Of a stretch of DNA of 64,000 nucleotides, positions 8,589 through 16,324 are shown one piece after another. A model generated the notes under the pieces. That model saw only the letters and a program-made list of their open reading frames with translations, had not been told where the DNA came from and searched no databases. A program made the translations under genes and the position numbers. Within the stretch, counting starts at the first letter, position 1; every line of letters begins with the position of its first letter. This DNA comes from Lujinxingia litoralis (GTDB lineage Bacteria; Myxococcota_A; Bradymonadia; Bradymonadales; Bradymonadaceae): positions 310,001-374,000 of the forward strand of contig NZ_QHKO01000001.1 in the NCBI RefSeq assembly GCF_003260125.1, read 5' to 3'.

Positions 8589-9191
8589 ATGAAACTCTGG
8601 CTTCTTACTCTGGCACTGCTCAGCCTCATCGCCTCGCCCGCTATGGCCGAGAATGGCGATCGTCGCGTCTCCACCCCCTCGTCCGATACTCCCGGCGATG
8701 TGCGCCCCTCCCAAGGCGACGCGCACATCGAAGAGGCGGTGCTGATGCTCCTCTCCCAGCACCACCAGGTCCCCACCCGCAAACAGCTCGAAACCCTCAC
8801 TCCCCGGGCAAAAGAAATCGTGGGGCGGCTGGCCCGCACCGAAGGGCTCTTTGCCTTCCATCGCGAGCGTGCGCTGCTGGCGATGGGACACTGGCCCGAC
8901 GACGCGACCTTTGCCTACTTCCAAAGCCTGCTGCAGGCCCCTGACACCGAGGAGGGCCTGGTCCACACCCTGATTTCCGTGCTCGCCAGCAGCTATGGCG
9001 AGCGCGCGCTGGACGTGCTCTCGCCACTGCTTCTGGGCCATGACGACGTTCAGGTACGCCTGAGCGCCGGCGCAGCCATCGGCTCACTCAACAGCGATGC
9101 CGGTGCCAAGCTCCTGGACGTGGCCATTGACCAGGAGCCCAACGCCATCGCTCGCCAGCGCCTGGAAGGCTTCGCCGCCCGCCTGCGCTAA
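8589..9191 (+). CDS. Exported HEAT-repeat-like protein
   Basis: A 200-aa protein with a Sec signal (LLTLALLSLIASPAMA) and helical-repeat sequence typical of HEAT units (SYGERALDVLSPLLLGHDDV, VRLSAGAAIGSLN, AKLLDVAIDQEPNAIARQRL). HEAT repeats normally mediate protein contacts, here presumably in the periplasm. Start at 8589 follows AAGAGATCGT; an upstream in-frame TTG at 8559 is less likely. It sits 55 bp after the metalloprotease gene on the same strand and could be co-transcribed with it. Confidence 0.72.
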   Translation: MKLWLLTLALLSLIASPAMAENGDRRVSTPSSDTPGDVRPSQGDAHIEEAVLMLLSQHHQVPTRKQLETLTPRAKEIVGRLARTEGLFAFHRERALLAMGHWPDDATFAYFQSLLQAPDTEEGLVHTLISVLASSYGERALDVLSPLLLGHDDVQVRLSAGAAIGSLNSDAGAKLLDVAIDQEPNAIARQRLEGFAARLR

Positions 9192-9219
9192 GCCCACCGC
9201 GGCCCCGGACGCCTGCCTC

Positions 9220-10212
9220 TCAGGCAGGCGCCTCGGTAGCCAGGCGCGCCACCTCCGAGAAGACTCGCTGCGCATTCCCTTCGGTGATCTTCTCGATATC
9301 CGCCGCGCTGTAGCCGCGCTGGCGCATCCCCTCCACCATCTTGCCGACATCTCGGCAGTCGCGATGATCGGCCAGGATCGCCGGCAACCACCCGTCGTAG
9401 TCCGAGCCCAGAGCCACGTGCTCCACGCCGACCCGCTCCACAAAATAGTCCAGATGATCGAGCGCCACCTCGCTGGTCGCGCGCCAGCTCCCGCATAAAT
9501 ACCCGGGCGCAAAGATCACCCCCATCACGCCCCCGGTGGCGGCAATGGCGTCAATCGCCGCGTCGCTGATATTGCGCGGATGCTCATAGAGCCCCCGCGC
9601 CCCGGTATGCGTGCAAAAGACCGGTGAGTGGCTGGCGGCGCAGGCATCAAGCACCCCGGGGTCATTCACATGGGCCAGGTCCACGACCACCCCGTAGCGG
9701 TTCAGCTCCTCGACCAGGCGACGCCCAAACGTGGTCAGCCCATCGCGATCATTGCCTCCCCGCCCCATCGCCGGAGTCGCCGCCGAATTGGCCGAAAAAT
9801 GCGTCAGAGTCAGGTAGGCCACCCCCATCTTTTTGAGCTCCGCGACGCGCTCAATCCTGGCGTTGAGCATATGCGCCCCCTCCACCCCTGGCGCCAGCCC
9901 CAGCCTGCCCTCGGCCTGCGCCTGCTCCCAGTCCTCGCTCACCATGATCCGCCGCACCCGCGCATCCTCCCGGGCCACCCGATCCAGGTAAGCAACCTGA
10001 CGCTTCAACTCCTGCCAGCCGCCCTCACGCTCCACCGGCCAGTAGTGCACCCCCAGACAAGCCCCGGAGTACTCGGCCTCGAGCATCCGGGGGATGTCGG
10101 CGTGCCAGAAAAGCGGCTGCCCGCGCATCCCGCCGCGGTGCTTCTTGCGGATATCGTAGCGGAAAAGCCGCTGCTGAATGATGCTATCGACGTGCAAATC
10201 CAGAATGCCCAA
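9220..10212 (-). CDS. Membrane dipeptidase (renal dipeptidase family, M19)
   Basis: A 330-aa binuclear zinc dipeptidase of the amidohydrolase fold. Visible are the first metal motif LDLHVDS near the N-terminus, APGVEGAHML with the bridging glutamate, LTLTHFSANS and FCTHTGARGLYEHPRNISD with two metal-site histidines, and ALGSDYDGWLP near the C-terminus. M19 enzymes cleave dipeptides, including ones with a D-residue. No signal peptide is seen, so it is probably cytoplasmic. The gene begins with TTG at 10212, supported by GAGG seven bases upstream; no in-frame ATG is available there. Confidence 0.88.
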   Translation of the reverse strand: MGILDLHVDSIIQQRLFRYDIRKKHRGGMRGQPLFWHADIPRMLEAEYSGACLGVHYWPVEREGGWQELKRQVAYLDRVAREDARVRRIMVSEDWEQAQAEGRLGLAPGVEGAHMLNARIERVAELKKMGVAYLTLTHFSANSAATPAMGRGGNDRDGLTTFGRRLVEELNRYGVVVDLAHVNDPGVLDACAASHSPVFCTHTGARGLYEHPRNISDAAIDAIAATGGVMGVIFAPGYLCGSWRATSEVALDHLDYFVERVGVEHVALGSDYDGWLPAILADHRDCRDVGKMVEGMRQRGYSAADIEKITEGNAQRVFSEVARLATEAPA

Positions 10213-10263
10213 GCCATCACCTCGCCAGTATCAGCCCACAAATTGCGTCTCAGGGCTTCGACT

Positions 10264-10800
10264 CTAGCGGGAGATGCGCTCCGGCGCACGCATCGCGCAC
10301 GAGCCGCTCAACCGCCCCCCCAGCATCCGGCAAATCGCGCCCAATTCATCAGCGTCCACATCGTCAAACGCCCCGGGGCGGTCGCTGTCCACATCGAGCA
10401 CCGCCACCACCTGACCATCGGCCAGCAGGACCGGCACTACGATCTCGGAGCGCGTGCTCGCCGAGCAGGCGATATGCGCCGGGTCGGCCAGGACATCGTC
10501 GACCAGCTGAACCTCGGCACTGCGCGCGGCACGGCCGCATACCCCCCGTTCAAAGGAGATGCTCAAACACCCATGGCCGCCCTGGTAAGGCCCCACCTTG
10601 AGCAGCCCCGGGGACACCACCCGGTAAAACCCCGTCCAATCAAAATCCTCAAACGCGTGATGGAGCTCACAGACCACCGTGGCCATCATGGCCACCTCGT
10701 CGTGCTCTCCCTCCAGCAGCGCGTCCAGGCCTTCGATCACCTCGCGGTAGCGCGCCCTGCGTGCTCGACGCGACTGCCCACGCGCCAGTCCCCCTCGCAT
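10264..10800 (-). CDS. msrC: Free methionine-(R)-sulfoxide reductase (GAF domain)
   Basis: A 178-aa GAF-domain enzyme that reduces free methionine-R-sulfoxide in the cytoplasm. The family core is clear: DWTGFYRV, KVGPYQGGHGCLSISFERGVCG and HIACSASTRSEIVVPV. The three redox cysteines are Cys78, Cys88 and Cys112, with the same 10- and 24-residue spacing as in the E. coli enzyme. The ATG at 10800 shares one base with the msrB stop (TGATG) and has GAGG seven bases upstream; a GTG at 10803 is the alternative. It forms a two-gene oxidative-damage repair operon with msrB. Confidence 0.9.
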   Translation of the reverse strand: MRGGLARGQSRRARRARYREVIEGLDALLEGEHDEVAMMATVVCELHHAFEDFDWTGFYRVVSPGLLKVGPYQGGHGCLSISFERGVCGRAARSAEVQLVDDVLADPAHIACSASTRSEIVVPVLLADGQVVAVLDVDSDRPGAFDDVDADELGAICRMLGGRLSGSCAMRAPERISR

Positions 10801-11225
10801 CACGATTCCTCACGGGGCTCAAAGCGCAACGACGCCGAATTCACGCAAAAGCGCATCCCGGTGGGCTCCGGCCCGTCGGGGAACACATGACCCAGGTGCG
10901 AGCCGCAGCGCGCGCACAGAATCTCGGTGCGAATCATCCCGTGGCTGCGATCCAGACGCGTGGTCACTCGCTGCGCATCGATCGCATCGTAGAAACTCGG
11001 CCACCCGCTGCCCGACTCGTACTTGGTTGCCGAATCAAAAAGCGGCGCCCCGCAAACCACGCAGGCATACACGCCGTCACCCTTATGATTGTAGTACTTC
11101 CCGCTAAAGGGCGGCTCCGTGCCGCACTGTCGAGTGATCTGGTAGGTTTCCTCGCCGAGCAGCTCCCGCCACTCCTCCTCGGTGCGCTCCACCGAGAAGT
11201 CGATGTCTTTCTTATCTTCGCTCAT
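10800..11225 (-). CDS. msrB: Peptide-methionine (R)-S-oxide reductase
   Basis: A 141-aa MsrB that reduces protein-bound methionine-R-sulfoxide. The zinc-binding pairs Cys55/Cys58 (CVVC) and Cys104/Cys107 (CARC) are present. The catalytic Cys127 lies in RFCVNSASLRF, and substrate-pocket residues lie in SGSGWPSFYDAI and GHVFPDGPEPTGMRF. Start at 11225 is set by GGAGAG upstream, in place of an in-frame earlier start. No signal peptide is present, so it is cytosolic. It is translationally coupled to the free-methionine-sulfoxide reductase downstream. Confidence 0.95.
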   Translation of the reverse strand: MSEDKKDIDFSVERTEEEWRELLGEETYQITRQCGTEPPFSGKYYNHKGDGVYACVVCGAPLFDSATKYESGSGWPSFYDAIDAQRVTTRLDRSHGMIRTEILCARCGSHLGHVFPDGPEPTGMRFCVNSASLRFEPREES

Positions 11226-11378
11226 CGTCTCTCCTGATCGTGCCATACGTCGACAGGCGCCGCTGCACGGCCACTTGCACTTGGGGGGCTCCCCTGTCTA
11301 ACAATAGGCCGACACGGGAAACTCCCACCGCGATGCCCTCCTCGGGCACTCGACTCAACTTTTCACCCAGGCATCCTC

Positions 11379-11873
11379 GTGACTTCCTCCCCCATTCACA
11401 AGCCCCTATCGCCCCGCGCTCGAGCCACACTCTGGGCGGCTGCCTGCGCGCTTGCGCTGCTGATGGGCCTTCCCGCCATCGCTCAGCAGAGCGCCACGCC
11501 GACCGAGAGCACCACCGACCCCGCCACCGGCTTTGACCTGGAACGCATCAAAGTCCTGCGCGTCGAACGCAAGCTCCTGCTCGATCAGCAGCGCGAAGAC
11601 CAACAGGCTCTCCAGAAAGAGATGGCCGCGCACGTCAACCATCCCTCGGTGATTGCCGGAGTGATGGAACGTCGCCGCCACATGGAGCGCCTGGCCCAAC
11701 TCGATCGCATCAAACAGATCGGCGATGAAAACAACGATCAGGCGCTCATCGAGCGCGCCGCCGCCGCGCGTGACCTGGAACTGCGCCGCTACTTCATGTG
11801 GCGCACCCTGCAGCGCACCAACAACCTGGAGGCCGCCCGCATCCTGCCTCAGACCGACACCCCGGGAGAATGA
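11379..11873 (+). CDS. Exported hypothetical protein with coiled coil
   Basis: A 164-aa protein of unknown function. A signal peptide (LWAAACALALLMGLPAIAQ) is followed by a Thr/Ala linker and a charged helical region (ERIKVLRVERKLLLDQQRED, RRRHMERLAQLDRIKQIG) of coiled-coil character. It starts with GTG at 11379, required to include the full signal peptide. The downstream lipoprotein gene begins 3 bp after its stop, so the two are almost certainly one operon and may work together in the periplasm. Confidence 0.68.
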   Translation: MTSSPIHKPLSPRARATLWAAACALALLMGLPAIAQQSATPTESTTDPATGFDLERIKVLRVERKLLLDQQREDQQALQKEMAAHVNHPSVIAGVMERRRHMERLAQLDRIKQIGDENNDQALIERAAAARDLELRRYFMWRTLQRTNNLEAARILPQTDTPGE

Positions 11874-11875
11874 TC

Positions 11876-12187
11876 ATGCCCACCCTTCAACGCGCCCTGC
11901 TCGCCATGGTGATGCTCGCCATGCTGAGCAGTGTGGCCTGCAAAAAATCCAGCCCCCAGGAGCCGCTGCGAGTCGACGAGGCGGAGTACGAAAAGCCCGA
12001 GATCAAACCCTCGGTCTCCACCCCGCTGACGCGTCAGCAGCTCGAGTATCAGCAGAGCGCCCGCGAGGCCATCACCTCCGAGAACGCCGTCAAAGTGCTC
12101 GCCGACATGGAACAAGAGATCCAGTCGGAGATCGATGAACTCCAGGCGACCTTTGATGAGCTCGAACTGGAACTCCCCGAAGACTGA
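11876..12187 (+). CDS. Small lipoprotein, helical
   Basis: A 103-aa lipoprotein: signal sequence with lipobox LSSVAC (Cys21), then an acidic, strongly helical tail (VLADMEQEIQSEIDELQATF). The ATG at 11876 has GGGAG seven bases upstream, better placed than the ATG at 11870. It sits 3 bp after the coiled-coil exported protein and is probably co-translated. Its small size and helical tail resemble structural cell-envelope lipoproteins, but no family is recognised. Confidence 0.68.
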   Translation: MPTLQRALLAMVMLAMLSSVACKKSSPQEPLRVDEAEYEKPEIKPSVSTPLTRQQLEYQQSAREAITSENAVKVLADMEQEIQSEIDELQATFDELELELPED

Positions 12188-12192
12188 GGGGT

Positions 12193-13119
12193 TCAGGCGG
12201 GTAACATCTGGCCGGGAGTCTCCTGCTCGGGAGTCTTTTGGCCAGGCCCTTCCGACCTGAGATCGTCGAGATACGTACGCAGCGCCTGCGCAATGGCGTC
12301 GGGGTGGCCCAGCAGCCCGGTGTGCGTGGCCTCCGCCAGCCAGAGTAGTCGGGCCCCCGGGATCAACGCCGCCATCTCCCGGCCCAGCGCCCCGGGCGAA
12401 AACACATCGCGCCCCCCGGCAACCACCAGCGTGGGCGCCGAGATACTCTCCAACACATCCCGAGCCGAGTGCTCCTGAGCCGCCAGCCCCAACGCATGCC
12501 AGCTGGGAGGATCGATCCCCGCCAGGGTCTCATAGAAGGGGGTCATCGCCGCGGCGCTCACGCCGCGGCCCACCACCCCGCTGAGCTGTGCCAGACGGTG
12601 AACCCCGGGCAGTCGCCCGGCCCGGGCGCTGGCCCGCAACAGCGTGGCCACCACCGGCGGACGCACCCGGCGAAAGAGCTTATAGAGCCCCGGCCCCACC
12701 CGCGGATCGACCAACGTATCAAAGGGCCGCTCAAAGGGCCCCAGAATCGGCACCAGCCCGGCGATGCGCTCGGGCATCTGTCGCCAGGCCTCCAGCACAA
12801 TCTGGCAACCAAAGGAAAACGCCACCAGCACCGCGCGCTCCACCCCGGCGGCGTCCATCACCCGCCGAAGATCGTCGGTACACCCCTCCACCGTCAGGCT
12901 CGCCGGATCCCGGGCCGCACACGAGCGCCCATGCCCGCGCAGATCCCAGGTGATCACCCGCACGCTCTCCCCCAGCGCCTCGACCAGGCCGTCCCAGTAA
13001 TAGGTCGAGGTGGCATAGCCATTGGTAAAGATCACCGGCAGCCCCTCACCGCCGTGGTCCCAGTAGGCCACCGAGGTTCCGTCCGCTGCGATCGCCCACT
13101 TTGTCACCGGTTCCGACAT
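12193..13119 (-). CDS. Alpha/beta-fold hydrolase
   Basis: A 308-aa alpha/beta hydrolase. The oxyanion region is VIFTNGYATSTYYWDG, where Asn replaces the usual His in HG. WDLRGHGRS is present, the nucleophile elbow reads AFSFGCQ (Ser within A-F-S-F-G instead of G-x-S-x-G), an acid candidate lies in VVAGGRDVFSP, and the catalytic His is in EATHTGLLGHPDAI. Such proteins are esterases, lipases or haloperoxidase-like enzymes; the substrate cannot be read. Start at 13119 follows GGAG with 7-nt spacing, in place of the longer in-frame extension. It ends 5 bp from the convergent small lipoprotein gene. Confidence 0.8.
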   Translation of the reverse strand: MSEPVTKWAIAADGTSVAYWDHGGEGLPVIFTNGYATSTYYWDGLVEALGESVRVITWDLRGHGRSCAARDPASLTVEGCTDDLRRVMDAAGVERAVLVAFSFGCQIVLEAWRQMPERIAGLVPILGPFERPFDTLVDPRVGPGLYKLFRRVRPPVVATLLRASARAGRLPGVHRLAQLSGVVGRGVSAAAMTPFYETLAGIDPPSWHALGLAAQEHSARDVLESISAPTLVVAGGRDVFSPGALGREMAALIPGARLLWLAEATHTGLLGHPDAIAQALRTYLDDLRSEGPGQKTPEQETPGQMLPA

Positions 13120-13174
13120 CGTTGTACTCCACATCGCCTGTGTTTCGATCTCCGGGGAGCCGGCCAGCCGGGCT

Positions 13175-13900
13175 TTAGTCGTAGCCTTCGATCTGACGCA
13201 CGTGCACTTCCACCGGGGCATCGTCCACCCGCATCCAGCCGGCAGCCCGGGGGCCCTGAACCTTGACCCACCACTGCTGCGCGCGCGGGCGCCAGCGCTC
13301 GCCAGCCTGCTCCGCAGGCTCCGCTTCCTCCAGGCGAACGCCCTCCTCGGGACACCCACTCAACACCACCAGTCCGCGCGCTCCCAGATAGCAGCTGCCC
13401 TCGCCATCGTATTGATAAAGCGCCAGACGCTCCCCCTCTTCCAATTCCAGGCGAATCTCCTCGGCCTCCAGCTCCTCAAAGGACTGATCGTAGGCCAGCC
13501 CCACCAGCTCGCGCGGGCTCTCCAGCAGGTAGTAGCGGGGCTCGGTCACCCGCACCCGGGTGTCCTGCCAGCGCAGCTCCTCGGTGTCCATCCACCCGGC
13601 GCGGTCAACGACCTCGGCCTGCGGATCGGGCTCGGCCAGAAGCGCCACCTCCCGCTCTCCCCCCAGCCACATCAGGTCAAAGGTGTAGAGCTCCTCTCGC
13701 CCCGGCCAACTCACAAAGGTCAGCGGCCCGGGCGGCGGTTCGACCACCTCGACGACCGGCTCCTCTTCCACCGCCGCCACCGGGGGCTCCACAGGTACCG
13801 CCTCCTCCTGGACGCTTTCGGGAGCCGGCGCCGGCCCCTCTTTTTCGCACGCCACCAGCCCCCCGATCATCACGATCGCTGCCCATTTCTGCCTGGCCAT
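13175..13900 (-). CDS. Lipoprotein of unknown function
   Basis: A lipoprotein of about 241 aa with lipobox IGGLVAC, a Pro/Glu/Val-rich linker, and a folded C-terminal part that looks like two SH3-like beta modules (EVALLAEPDPQAEVVDRAGW and WWVKVQGPRAAGWMRVDD). Bacterial SH3 modules of this sort often bind cell-wall peptides. AGGAGG lies five bases before the ATG at 13900 and two before the one at 13903, so I take the former. It is divergent from the Sel1 gene and upstream of the hydrolase on the same strand. Confidence 0.68.
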   Translation of the reverse strand: MARQKWAAIVMIGGLVACEKEGPAPAPESVQEEAVPVEPPVAAVEEEPVVEVVEPPPGPLTFVSWPGREELYTFDLMWLGGEREVALLAEPDPQAEVVDRAGWMDTEELRWQDTRVRVTEPRYYLLESPRELVGLAYDQSFEELEAEEIRLELEEGERLALYQYDGEGSCYLGARGLVVLSGCPEEGVRLEEAEPAEQAGERWRPRAQQWWVKVQGPRAAGWMRVDDAPVEVHVRQIEGYD

Positions 13901-14003
13901 CATCTCCTCCTGAACTCACATCAGCGCGCCTCGACGCCACCCGGTGCATCTGCGACTATCACGCCATCTACGGGATTTAAAGCACCTCGCCAGGGAGTCT
14001 GAC

Positions 14004-15287
14004 GTGCACCACCCCCAACGCCACATCATCAAGCTCGTAGGGCTGCTCACGCTGGTGATCCTGGCGGCCATCGCCCTCATCCGGGCGCTGGCCCCCGCCG
14101 AGGACGCGCCCCTTACGCCCCCGGCCCCCGCCCCGGCGTCGGCCGAGCGCTCGCCAGGCCCGGCCCCCGACGCCCCGGCCGACCCGCTGGCGGCACTGGA
14201 ACTCGACGATCCGCGCCTGCTCCCCTGCCGCCAGGGCGACGCCCGCGCCTGCCACGAGCTGGCGACCTCCATCGCCTTTGACACCACTCGCCAGGAGGGC
14301 CTGCCCCAGTCCCTGGTGCTCCTCCACCGGGCCTGCGAGCTGGAACTGGCCGTGGCCTGCCGCGACCTGGGCATCGTCTACGAAGAAGGCGTCGGTGTGG
14401 ACCTCAGCCCGGAGCTCGCCCGCGACTTCTATCAACGGGCCTGCGATCTCGGCGAGCAAGAGGCCTGCCTCGACGCGGTGGGCGTGGGCACCACGGCCGG
14501 ATTTGCCACCTACGCCCCCCGCTGGCAGGCCCAGTGCGATGAGGGCGACCCGCTGGCCTGCCTGGACCTGGCCGTGGCCCTGCTCCAGACCGCCGAGGTG
14601 CGCGATCCCCAGCGCGCCCACGCCCTGCTGGAGCGCGCCTGCCAGCTCAACGCCCCCGAGGGCTGCCTGCGCCTGGCCGCCCTCCAGGCCGAACTCGGCC
14701 ACCCGCAAGAGGAGGTCAACGCGCAGATCGCCGCGGCCTGCGACCAGGGCTACGGCCCGGCCTGCACCACCCTGGCCCAACGCTTCAGCGATGCCAACGC
14801 CGACCCCGCCACCGTCGACACCTACTACGCCCGGGCCTGCGAGCTCGACGACACCGACGGATGCGCCGAACACGCCCTGCGCCTGGCCCGCACAGACCAG
14901 CTGACCGAGGCCCGCGCTCTCTGGGAGGCCGGCTGCCAGCGCTGGCATGGCTACAGCTGCTTTCACCACGCCCACTCCTACCTCAACACCGGCTCCGGCC
15001 AGCTCGCCCCCCCCGAGATGGTCTTCGGCTACGAGCGCGCCTGCACCCTCAATGTGCCGGTGGCCTGCTACAACCTGGCCATCTACTACAACACCCGCCA
15101 GCCCGACCCGGACTTCGCCCGGGGCCGCACCTACCTGGAGCGCGCTTGCCGGCTCGACCACCCCCAGGGCTGCGTCTTTTTGGCCCAGATGCGCACCAAC
15201 GGCCAGGGCGGTCCCGCCGACCGCGCCGGGGCGCAAGAGGCCCGGCAACGCGCCTGCGACCTGGGCGATAGCGCCGCCTGCCCTTGA
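14004..15287 (+). CDS. Sel1-repeat membrane-anchored protein
   Basis: A 427-aa protein with an N-terminal membrane anchor (IIKLVGLLTLVILAAIALI), an Ala/Pro linker, then about nine Sel1-type helical repeats of roughly 36 residues, each with paired cysteines (ARACHELA, HRACELELAVACRDLG, QRACDLGEQEACLDA). The Cys-paired form is that of Helicobacter Hcp-like exported proteins, where disulfides tie the helices, so the repeats probably lie in the periplasm. Sel1 proteins act as interaction scaffolds. The GTG at 14004 follows GGAG with 6-nt spacing and is preferred to the GTG at 13944. Confidence 0.83.
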   Translation: MHHPQRHIIKLVGLLTLVILAAIALIRALAPAEDAPLTPPAPAPASAERSPGPAPDAPADPLAALELDDPRLLPCRQGDARACHELATSIAFDTTRQEGLPQSLVLLHRACELELAVACRDLGIVYEEGVGVDLSPELARDFYQRACDLGEQEACLDAVGVGTTAGFATYAPRWQAQCDEGDPLACLDLAVALLQTAEVRDPQRAHALLERACQLNAPEGCLRLAALQAELGHPQEEVNAQIAAACDQGYGPACTTLAQRFSDANADPATVDTYYARACELDDTDGCAEHALRLARTDQLTEARALWEAGCQRWHGYSCFHHAHSYLNTGSGQLAPPEMVFGYERACTLNVPVACYNLAIYYNTRQPDPDFARGRTYLERACRLDHPQGCVFLAQMRTNGQGGPADRAGAQEARQRACDLGDSAACP

Positions 15288-15399
15288 CGTACGCGCTCCC
15301 ACGACTAGCGTATCGCCTGCCCGCAATGCTTAATGCTCGCGCGCTGGCCAGCCGGCCGGCGCCACCTGAAATGCCAACCTTTTGAACTGTGAGATGGTC

Positions 15400-16176
15400 A
15401 TGATGCGATCCCTTCGTCCCCTCCTCGCCATGCTGACCTGCGCGGCCATGATCGCCGCCTGCGACAGCCCCCCCACCCCCAAGACCGACGCCACCCCGGC
15501 CGAGACCGAAGCCGCCTCGGCGGAGCAGGCCAGCGAAGAAAGCGCCGCCGCGGCCGAACAAGCCGAACAAGCCGGGCAGGAGGCCGCCCCCGAAGCCCAG
15601 ACCAACCCCGAACTCCTCGACCCGGCCAACGCCTCGGAGCAAGCGCCCGAGCAATTCCGCATCAACTTCGGGACGACCAAAGGCAACTTCGTCATCGACG
15701 TCAACCGCGAGTGGGCCCCCCGCGGCGCCGACCGCCTCTACAACCTGGTCAAACTCGGCTACTACGATGACGTGGCCTTCTTCCGCGTGATCGACGGGTT
15801 TATGGCCCAGTTCGGCATCCACGGCGACCCGAAGGTCAACGAAGTCTGGCGCGAAGCCCGCATCAGCGACGATCCGGTGGCCCAGTCCAACGAGCGCGGC
15901 TTTGTGAGCTTCGCCACCGCCGGCCCCAACACCCGCACCACCCAGCTCTTCATCAACTTTGGCAACAACGCCAACCTCGATCAGATGGGATTCGCCCCGG
16001 TGGGCAAGGTCGTCGAGGGCATGGACGTGGTCGATAGCCTCTACAAAGGCTACGGCGAAGGCGCCCCCCGCGGCCGTGGTCCCGACCAGGGCCGCCTCCA
16101 GCAGGAAGGCAACACCTACCTGCGCGCGAACTTCCCCGACCTCGACTACACCACCGAAGTTCGCATCATCGAGTAA
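15400..16176 (+). CDS. Cyclophilin-type peptidyl-prolyl isomerase lipoprotein
   Basis: A 258-aa lipoprotein. The lipobox is MIAAC, then an Ala/Glu-rich linker of about 60 residues, then a cyclophilin domain with NFGTTKGNFVIDVNREWAP, FFRVIDGFMAQFGIHGDP, RGFVSFATAGPNTRTTQLFI and GFAPVGKVVEGMDVVDSLYK. FFRVIDGFMAQ holds the usual catalytic Arg and Phe/Met/Gln. Cyclophilins catalyse proline cis/trans isomerisation during folding; the lipid anchor places it at a periplasmic face. Several in-frame ATGs (15394, 15400, 15403) are possible. An intrinsic terminator follows. Confidence 0.9.
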   Translation: MMRSLRPLLAMLTCAAMIAACDSPPTPKTDATPAETEAASAEQASEESAAAAEQAEQAGQEAAPEAQTNPELLDPANASEQAPEQFRINFGTTKGNFVIDVNREWAPRGADRLYNLVKLGYYDDVAFFRVIDGFMAQFGIHGDPKVNEVWREARISDDPVAQSNERGFVSFATAGPNTRTTQLFINFGNNANLDQMGFAPVGKVVEGMDVVDSLYKGYGEGAPRGRGPDQGRLQQEGNTYLRANFPDLDYTTEVRIIE

Positions 16177-16201
16177 CGCCGGGAGCATCTAGCCCCCACT
16201 C

Positions 16202-16237
16202 AAAGCCCCCTTCGCCTCGGCCGAAGAGGGCTTTTTT
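16202..16237 (+). terminator. Intrinsic terminator
   Basis: A stem AAAGCCCCCTTCG/CGAAGAGGGCTTTTTT with one mismatch, followed by a T run, starts 25 bases after the cyclophilin stop codon. The A run at the 5' side means it may also act on the convergent kinase gene. Confidence 0.88.
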
Positions 16238-16324
16238 CATGAGTCCCCCGACCTCGCGCTCTGTCGCGCGCAGAACACCCACTTGAGCCCTCGCCCCCCA
16301 CTTCTGCACCTGCAGAACGCCGGC

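Noticed and set aside
13977..15326. Minus-strand 449-aa frame
   Set aside because: Antisense shadow of the Sel1 gene; Gly/Ala/Val-rich with no family features.
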